Positions 58,472 through 64,000 of a stretch of DNA of 64,000 nucleotides are shown one piece after another (position 1 is the first letter of the stretch; each line of letters opens with the position of its first letter). The DNA comes from Firm-04 sp946413695 (GTDB taxonomy: Bacteria; Bacillota; Clostridia; Oscillospirales; Ruminococcaceae): contig CAMKLV010000002.1 in assembly GCA_946413695.1 (NCBI GenBank), forward strand, positions 1 through 64,000, written 5' to 3'. Below the pieces are notes generated by a model that worked only from the letters and a program-made list of their open reading frames with translations, ran no database searches and was not told the DNA's origin. A program made the translations under genes and the position numbers.

Positions 58472-59635
58472 ATGGAGCAAATGGAGCAAGTCATTGAATC
58501 CATCATGCAGCGAAAAAAAGAGCAGCGCGAAGCCGCACTTCATCCGCCCGCAAAGCCGCGGTTCGCAGGCATCGACATCGTCAAGATCGTTGCCTGCTTC
58601 TTTGTGACGGCGGTGCATTTCTTCCGGAACTGCGGCTTCTATTCCATGTCCTTCACATCGGGGTTCACCACGGTCACGATCTATATCCGCTGGCTGGTTT
58701 TCACCTGTGTGCCGCTGTTCATGATCACGACCGGTTTCCTGATGAAAAACAAAAAGCTCAGCGGCAGATACTATCTCGGCATTGTGCGCGTGCTCGTGAT
58801 CTACGTTGTCATCAGCCTGATCTGCGTCAGGTTTAATCAAAGCTACTTTCACCTCACCTTTACCGCATGGGATATCGTCCGCGACATCTTCATGTATAAA
58901 GCGGCGCCCTACGGCTGGTATGTCGAATATTATTTCACAATCTTCCTGCTGATTCCGTTCCTCAACGCGGGCTATCAGGCAATGGAGACGCGCGGGCGGA
59001 AAACCGCGCTTGTGCTGACTGTCATCATGCTGACGATTGTCTCGCAGTCCTTTTACATCGGGACGGAGAAGGATCACCAGATTCGCGTCCTTCCTGGATT
59101 TTTCGCGCTCTGCTACCCGATCGCGTATTATTTCATCGGCGCATATATCCGCGAATTCCCGCCGAAGCGCGATCTCAAGCACAAAATGGTCTATGTGATC
59201 ACAGGGCTCTTTGCGCTGATTTACGTCTCAACCGTGACGCTCTATCAGTGCCTGAAAAACACCGAGAAAAACAATGCATGGACCTCGTGGCACAATGATG
59301 ATTACTGCTCGTGGCCGGTCGCATTGATGAGCACGTCGATTTTCCTGCTGCTGTTTGATATCACAATCAGAGATCAGCGCTGGACAAAAATCCTCGCCAT
59401 GCTCAGCAAAGCCACCTTCGCTGCCTATCTGATTTCCTATGTCTTTGACGGGCTGTTTTACAGCAAGCTCGTGCTGAAGGTGCCGGATATCTACCCGCGG
59501 TACAAATTTGCGCTGCTGATCGTGCCCGCTGTGTTCATCCTCTCGATGCTCTCCGGACTTGCGATACAGGGGCTCTATGACCTCGCTGCAAACCGGATCA
59601 AAAGGATACGGCTGCCGGCTGCAAAGCGCGCGTAA
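58472..59635 (+). CDS. Acyltransferase 3 family membrane protein
   Basis: 387 residues with about ten membrane helices. The first helix after the cytoplasmic start carries the family hallmark GIDIVKIVACFFVTAVHFFR, with the conserved catalytic His. Such proteins acetylate or acylate cell-surface sugars. The N-terminal 25 residues (MEQMEQVIESIMQRKKEQRE) form a charged helix that is an extension relative to the family. AAAGGAG precedes it. It is not part of the conserved recN cluster, and its acceptor is unknown. Confidence 0.85.
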   Translation: MEQMEQVIESIMQRKKEQREAALHPPAKPRFAGIDIVKIVACFFVTAVHFFRNCGFYSMSFTSGFTTVTIYIRWLVFTCVPLFMITTGFLMKNKKLSGRYYLGIVRVLVIYVVISLICVRFNQSYFHLTFTAWDIVRDIFMYKAAPYGWYVEYYFTIFLLIPFLNAGYQAMETRGRKTALVLTVIMLTIVSQSFYIGTEKDHQIRVLPGFFALCYPIAYYFIGAYIREFPPKRDLKHKMVYVITGLFALIYVSTVTLYQCLKNTEKNNAWTSWHNDDYCSWPVALMSTSIFLLLFDITIRDQRWTKILAMLSKATFAAYLISYVFDGLFYSKLVLKVPDIYPRYKFALLIVPAVFILSMLSGLAIQGLYDLAANRIKRIRLPAAKRA

Positions 59636-59690
59636 TGCGTTTTCTCCGCAGGACTGAAACGGGGCGCTGACCAGAATAACATCTATACAG

Positions 59691-59736
59691 AAAGCCGCTC
59701 AGATTTGCGTCATGCAAAACCTGAGCGGCTTTCTTT
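59691..59736. terminator. Bidirectional terminator between acyltransferase and lysA
   Basis: AAAGCCGCTCAG (59691-59702) pairs with CTGAGCGGCTTT (59721-59732), with inner TTTGC/GCAAA pairing and CTTTT after it. It ends both convergent transcripts and is nearly the same in sequence as the terminator at 26797. Confidence 0.85.
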
Positions 59737-59745
59737 TATCCATTT

Positions 59746-61014
59746 TTATTTGCGGTATTTATCCATGACATCGCAGAAATCGAAGGTTGCGAAGTAGTCT
59801 GCCGGTGTTTCGGCGCGGCGGATCATTTTGACGCTGCCGTCATCGCAGAGCAGCAGCTCCGCAGAACGCAGCTTGCCGTTATAGTTATAGCCCATTGAGA
59901 AGCCGTGCGCGCCCGCATCATGGATGAACAGCAGGTCGCCGTTATCAATCGGCGGGAGCATGCGGTCAACCGCGAATTTATCGTTGTTCTCGCAGAGGCC
60001 GCCCGTCACATCGTAGAGATTCGTGCAGGGCGCATCCTCTTTGCCGAGCACCGTAATATGATGATATGCACCGTACATCGCCGGACGCATCAGATTCGCG
60101 GCACAGGCATCGCAGCCGACATACTCCTTGTAGATATGCTTCTGATGCAGCACGCGCGTGACAAGTCCGCCGTAGGGCGCGAGCATGAATCTGCCCATTT
60201 CGGTGAAGATCGCGACATCGCCGAGCCCCGCCGGAACGAGGATTTCCTCATAGACCTTGCGCACGCCCTCGCCGATTGCGAGAATATCGTTCGGCGTCTG
60301 CTCGGGCTTGTAGGCAATGCCGACACCACCCGAAAGATTGATAAACCGGATCTCTGCGCCGGTCTCCGCTTTCAGATCGGCGGCGAGCTGAAACATCTGC
60401 CGCGCAAGCGTCGGATAGTATTCGTTTGTCACGGTATTCGACGCGAGAAACGCATGGATGCCGAAGTATTTTGCGCCCTTCTGCATCAGCCCGCGGAAGC
60501 CCTCAAACATCTGCTCGCGCGTGAAGCCGTATTTTGCATCCTGCGGCTTATCCATGACAAATGTCGAGATTTTGAAATCGCCGCCCGCATTGAAGCGGCA
60601 GCAGATCGTCTCCGGAATGCCGGTCAGCTGCTCGAGATAGTCGATATGCGTGATATCGTCAAGGTTGATATAGGCGCCGAGCTGATAGGCAAGCTGATAA
60701 TCCGCAGCGGGCGTCACATTCGAGGAGAACATGATATCGCTGCCGGAAAATCCGCAGGCATCCGCCATCTGCAGCTCGGTCAGCGAGGAGCAGTCCACGC
60801 CGCAGCCCTCCTCCTGCAGGATTTTCAGGATAAACGGGTTCGGGGTCGCCTTGACGGCGAAGTATTCGCGGTAGCCCTTGTTCCACGCGAATGCCTGCTT
60901 CACGAGCCGCGCATTCTCGCGGATGCCGCGCTCGTCATAAATATGAAACGGTGTCGGATACTGCGCGGCGATTTCCTCCGCCTGCGCCTTTGTGATAAAC
61001 GGTACTTTTTTCAT
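59746..61014 (-). CDS. lysA: Diaminopimelate decarboxylase
   Basis: The start is ATG 61014 (MKKVPFITKAQAEEIAAQYP), 8 bases after AGGAG, giving 422 residues. The PLP lysine is in YREYFAVKATPNPFILKILQ, the glycine loop in INLSGGVGIAYKPEQTP, and the C-terminal active site in YVGCDACAANLMRPAMYGAY. It makes L-lysine from meso-DAP. The arrangement of active-site motifs is that of the fold III alanine racemase-like family. It follows dapL by 39 bases. Confidence 0.93.
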   Translation of the reverse strand: MKKVPFITKAQAEEIAAQYPTPFHIYDERGIRENARLVKQAFAWNKGYREYFAVKATPNPFILKILQEEGCGVDCSSLTELQMADACGFSGSDIMFSSNVTPAADYQLAYQLGAYINLDDITHIDYLEQLTGIPETICCRFNAGGDFKISTFVMDKPQDAKYGFTREQMFEGFRGLMQKGAKYFGIHAFLASNTVTNEYYPTLARQMFQLAADLKAETGAEIRFINLSGGVGIAYKPEQTPNDILAIGEGVRKVYEEILVPAGLGDVAIFTEMGRFMLAPYGGLVTRVLHQKHIYKEYVGCDACAANLMRPAMYGAYHHITVLGKEDAPCTNLYDVTGGLCENNDKFAVDRMLPPIDNGDLLFIHDAGAHGFSMGYNYNGKLRSAELLLCDDGSVKMIRRAETPADYFATFDFCDVMDKYRK

Positions 61015-61053
61015 TGTCATCTCTCCTGATCCTTACAAATTCGCATTGAGCGT

Positions 61054-62229
61054 TTAGAGCTTTGCGAGGTGTGCAGCCGCCTTCAAAGCGGTTTCGCGCG
61101 TGCAGAACGATGAGAACCGCATCCAGCCCTGCCCCGCCGTGCCGAATCCGACACCGGGCGTGCCCGCAATGCCGTACTGTCCGAGCAGCGCATCAAAGCA
61201 GTCCCACGATTCCGCGTTCTGCGGCGCCTCAAACCAGACATACGGCGCATTCTCGCCGCCGACGGAATGAATCCCTGCGGCAGAGAGCGCCGATTTCAGA
61301 ATCTGCGCATTTTCCATGTAGTAATCAATATCCGCATGTGCCGCCGCGAGACCCTCCGGCGTAAAAACCTTTGCCGCGGCACGCTGAATGATATACGAGG
61401 TGCCGTTATACTTTGTCGCCATACGGCGGAACCACATGTCATGCAGCGATGCGCCGTCGAACCGGAGCGTTTTCGGCACAACCGTCCAGCCGCAGCGGAC
61501 GCCGGTGAAGCCCGCAGTCTTCGAGAGCGAATTGATCTCGAGCGCGCAGTCCGCAGCGCCATCAATCTCGAAGATGCTGTGCGGCAGCGCAGGATCGCGG
61601 ATATACGCTTCATATGCCGCATCAAAGAGGATCAGCGCACCGTTCGCCTTTGCGTAGGCGACCCACTCTGCAAGCTGCTCTCTGCTGTAGACAGCGCCCG
61701 TCGGATTGTTCGGCGAGCAGAGGTAGATGAGATCCGCATGCACGCTTGCATCCGGCATCGGCAGGAAGCCGTTTTCCTTTGTGCCTGCCGCGAAGATCAC
61801 GCGGCGCCCTGCCATGATGCTCGTGTCATAGTAAACCGGGTAAACCGGATTCGGCAGCAGCACGGTGTTATCCGCATCGAACAGGTCGCAGAGGTTGCCG
61901 AGGTCGCATTTTGCGCCGTCACTGATAAAGATATCGTCCGGCGCGATCTGCGTGCCGCGCTGTGCGTAGTATCCGGCGATAGCCTCGCGCAGGAACTGCT
62001 CGCCCTGCTCGGCGCCGTAGCCGTGGAAGGTCTCCGCATGAGACATATCCTCCGCAGCGGCTTTCATCTCATCGGTGACAATGCGGCTCAGCGGACGGGT
62101 GACATCGCCGATGCTGAGCTTCAGCAGCTCGCGCTCCGGATTCGCCGCCTGAAACGCACGGATGCGCTTTGCGACCTCCGAGAACAAATAATTCTGTTCC
62201 AGCTCCAGAGCATGATGATTGACTTTCAT
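61054..62229 (-). CDS. dapL: LL-diaminopimelate aminotransferase
   Basis: 391 residues, fold-type I PLP enzyme with LKLSIGDVTRPL, HGYGAEQGEQFLREAIAGYY, YLCSPNNPTGAVYSREQL and the PLP lysine in EINSLSKTAGFTGVRCGW, the hallmarks of DapL. It converts tetrahydrodipicolinate directly to LL-DAP, so no acylated route (dapD/E) is needed. It lies 46 bases after the CarB-DapF frame and before lysA, so all three are probably one transcript. Confidence 0.94.
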   Translation of the reverse strand: MKVNHHALELEQNYLFSEVAKRIRAFQAANPERELLKLSIGDVTRPLSRIVTDEMKAAAEDMSHAETFHGYGAEQGEQFLREAIAGYYAQRGTQIAPDDIFISDGAKCDLGNLCDLFDADNTVLLPNPVYPVYYDTSIMAGRRVIFAAGTKENGFLPMPDASVHADLIYLCSPNNPTGAVYSREQLAEWVAYAKANGALILFDAAYEAYIRDPALPHSIFEIDGAADCALEINSLSKTAGFTGVRCGWTVVPKTLRFDGASLHDMWFRRMATKYNGTSYIIQRAAAKVFTPEGLAAAHADIDYYMENAQILKSALSAAGIHSVGGENAPYVWFEAPQNAESWDCFDALLGQYGIAGTPGVGFGTAGQGWMRFSSFCTRETALKAAAHLAKL

Positions 62230-62275
62230 AACAAGTTCCTTTCGTATTTTTCGTAAGATTTCCTTTTATTGTATA

Positions 62276-64000
62276 TCAGACTTCGATCTCGCCGCTGAAA
62301 ATCAGCACGGCTTCGCCCGCCATCGTGACCGTTTCCTCGGTATAGCGGATGACCAGATCACCGCCGTTCAGATGCACCGTGATATCGGTATCCGGCTGAC
62401 AGAATCCGTTTTTCACAGCCGCCGCGACCGTCGCGCAGGCACCCGTGCCGCATGCCATCGTCTCGCCGGAGCCGCGCTCCCAGACGCGCATCCGGAGCGT
62501 GTGTCCGTCAATCACCTGCACAAACTCCGTGTTGACCTGCTCCGGAAATGCCGGATGATGCTCGAATTCCGGTCCGATTGCAGCAAGGTCAAGCTTTTCC
62601 GGATTGTCGCCGAACACAACACAGTGCGGATTTCCCATCGACACGCAGGTGACAGTGTATTCCCTGCCGCCGACCCTCAGGGGCTTCGCGATCATTTCCG
62701 GCTCAGCAAACTGAACGGGAATCCGGTTCGTCTCAAAGATCGCTTTGCCCATATCGACCGCCGCGCGCGTGACAACGCCGTTCTGTGTTGTCACGGTAAC
62801 CTGCCGCAGACCGCTCTTTGTCTCAATGACAATTTCCTTCTTCGGGCAGATGCCGTTATCGTAGAGATACTTTGCAACGCAGCGGATCGCATTGCCGCAC
62901 ATGTTGCCCTCGCTGCCGTCCAGATTGAACATCCGCATTTTTGCATCAGCCTGCTCCGAGGATTCGATCAGCACGAGCCCGTCGCCGCCGATGCCGAAAT
63001 GCCGGTCAGAAAGCTGCACGCTCAGCGATTCCGGCGCAGATATGCGCTTTTCCATGCAGTCCACATAGATATAATCATTGCCGCAGCCGTGCATTTTCAC
63101 GAACGAAATGCGGCGCTTTGCCGTTCTCAGATGGTTCATATTCATCAGCTCCACATTGGAATCCCGATAGCCGGTGTGCAGGCAGTTCGCGACCGCTGCC
63201 GCCGTATCGGTGCAGGTCAGGCAGGGAATCCCGAGCTCGACCGCCTTCTTCCGGATCTTTGCGCCGTCACGGGCAGCCATGCGCGCATTCGCATCCGTAG
63301 ACACAATATAGCGGATCGTGCCGTTCTCCATCAGCGTGAATGTTTCGGTATCGCCGCTGTGCAGCTTGCTGAGCGTATGCACCGCGAGCCCTGCGCGGTT
63401 GAGTGCAGCCGCCGTGCCCGCCGTCGCATAGAGCACAAATCCGAGCCGTGCGAATTTCCGCGCAATCTCAACGATATCCGGTTTATCCGCATCACAGACC
63501 GTCAGCAGGACGCCGTTGCGGTTCCTGCCGTTGTCCTCGAGCCGGTAGCCCGCCGCGCGCAGACCTTTATAGAGCGCCTCGGTCAGCGTTTTGCCGATGC
63601 CGATGACCTCGCCGGTCGATTTCATTTCCGGACCGAGCTGCGATTCGCCGCCGATCTTCTGGAACGAGAACACCGGAACCTTGACCGCGGTAAAGGGCGG
63701 CGTTTTGTAGTAACCGGTGCCGTATTCCATTTCGGCGAGCTTCTCGCCGAGGCAGACGCGCATGGCGCAGTCACAGAGCGGCAGTCCGGTCAGCTTGCTC
63801 ATGAACGGCACGGTTCGCGATGCGCGCGGGTTGACCTCGATCACATACAGCGACTGCCCTTTGACGATATACTGCAGATTGATCAGCCCGACCGCATGCA
63901 GCCCGAGGCAGATTTTCTTCGTATCTGTGAGGATTTTCTTTCGCATGTCATCGTCGATGTGTACCGGCGGGCAGATCGCGATCGAATCGCCGGAATGCAC
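62276..64000 (-). CDS. CarB C-terminal region fused to diaminopimelate epimerase (5' end beyond window)
   Basis: The frame is open from the window edge to the stop at 62276, 574 residues. Residues 1-about 155 match the end of the second ATP-grasp unit of carbamoyl-phosphate synthase large chain (HSGDSIAICPP, EVNPRASRTVPFMSKLTGLP), and 160-275 its MGS-like allosteric domain (VLLTVCDADKPDIVEIARKF). After a linker of about 20 residues, DapF begins at residue 299 (ISFVKMHGCGNDYIYVDC) and is complete, with both catalytic cysteines (NMCGNAIRC and MACGTGACATV). No stop separates them. An internal ATG at 63139 (MNHLRT) has GGAG 9 bases upstream, so free DapF may also be made. DapF epimerises LL-DAP to meso-DAP for lysine and cell wall; CarB makes carbamoyl phosphate for arginine and pyrimidines. 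Confidence 0.85.
   Translation of the reverse strand: MHSGDSIAICPPVHIDDDMRKKILTDTKKICLGLHAVGLINLQYIVKGQSLYVIEVNPRASRTVPFMSKLTGLPLCDCAMRVCLGEKLAEMEYGTGYYKTPPFTAVKVPVFSFQKIGGESQLGPEMKSTGEVIGIGKTLTEALYKGLRAAGYRLEDNGRNRNGVLLTVCDADKPDIVEIARKFARLGFVLYATAGTAAALNRAGLAVHTLSKLHSGDTETFTLMENGTIRYIVSTDANARMAARDGAKIRKKAVELGIPCLTCTDTAAAVANCLHTGYRDSNVELMNMNHLRTAKRRISFVKMHGCGNDYIYVDCMEKRISAPESLSVQLSDRHFGIGGDGLVLIESSEQADAKMRMFNLDGSEGNMCGNAIRCVAKYLYDNGICPKKEIVIETKSGLRQVTVTTQNGVVTRAAVDMGKAIFETNRIPVQFAEPEMIAKPLRVGGREYTVTCVSMGNPHCVVFGDNPEKLDLAAIGPEFEHHPAFPEQVNTEFVQVIDGHTLRMRVWERGSGETMACGTGACATVAAAVKNGFCQPDTDITVHLNGGDLVIRYTEETVTMAGEAVLIFSGEIEV

Noticed and set aside
1..64000. CRISPR arrays, prophage, IS elements, rRNA and tRNA genes
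   Set aside because: No regularly spaced repeats, structural phage genes, transposase reading frames or RNA gene signatures were seen on either strand.

Overview
The window is a GC-rich, gene-dense chromosomal piece that looks like a Ruminococcus-type member of the Oscillospiraceae (Clostridia). The pointers are a complete spoIIIA operon, a secreted protein with a type I dockerin (cellulosome-style), a lysine riboswitch, the LL-diaminopimelate aminotransferase (dapL) lysine route, indolepyruvate:ferredoxin oxidoreductase with a paaK-type ligase, and the clostridial nusB-xseAB-dxs-tlyA-nadK-argR-recN cluster. The genus is an inference; no rRNA, tRNA, CRISPR array, prophage or IS transposase was found.

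Layout. 1-3.5 kb (minus): a three-gene signalling operon (membrane pseudokinase-like sensor, histidine kinase, LuxR-type regulator running off the edge through a 55-bp duplication that is probably an assembly artefact). 3.7-7.8 kb (minus): Trep_Strep/MptD ECF S component, a methyltransferase broken by one amber codon, a GLUG-like lipoprotein, a TetR regulator with its own promoter/operator, a flavodoxin and a 29-codon stub of an FMN reductase. 7.9-10.6 kb (minus): large secreted dockerin-LTD-CotH protein. 10.9-14.3 kb (plus): TetR-controlled redox cluster (aldo/keto reductase, decapitated second aldo/keto reductase, CMD-cupin fusion, internally deleted FMN reductase). 14.4-17.3 kb (minus): SPFH/zinc-ribbon membrane-stress trio. 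17.5-21 kb (minus): NAD salvage (pncB) and an NrtR-like Nudix regulator with a palindromic operator. 21.1-22.4 kb (minus): M50-like membrane protein, thioredoxin and an FTR-like protein.

22.5-26.8 kb (plus): lysine-riboswitch operon asd - two unknown genes - dapA - dapB. 26.8-32.5 kb (minus): S-adenosylhomocysteine/methylthioadenosine recycling genes (P-loop protein, ahcY, coiled-coil protein, purine nucleoside phosphorylase, unknown, MTA/SAH deaminase). 32.6-43.7 kb (plus): second nicotinate phosphoribosyltransferase, glycosidase-like protein, HAD phosphatase, lipoprotein, then iorA-iorB-paaK-ACT. 43.7-49.3 kb: hydrolase remnant and spoIIIAA-AH. 49.4-59.6 kb: Asp23, nusB, TsaD-like protein, xseAB, dxs, tlyA, nadK, argR, recN, acyltransferase. 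59.7-64 kb (minus): lysA, dapL and a reading frame fusing the C-terminal part of CarB to DapF, cut by the window end.

Together asd, dapA, dapB, dapL, dapF and lysA cover every step from aspartyl phosphate to lysine, in two loci. The most unusual observations are the CarB-DapF fusion with a possible internal start, the two unrecognised genes inside the lysine-riboswitch operon, the pseudokinase signalling trio, the CotH-dockerin architecture, and a set of regulatory palindromes placed exactly on sigma-A type promoters. Several genes (methyltransferase, aldo/keto reductase, two FMN reductases, alpha/beta hydrolase) are visibly decaying, and a short dispersed repeat family sits at one of the break points.
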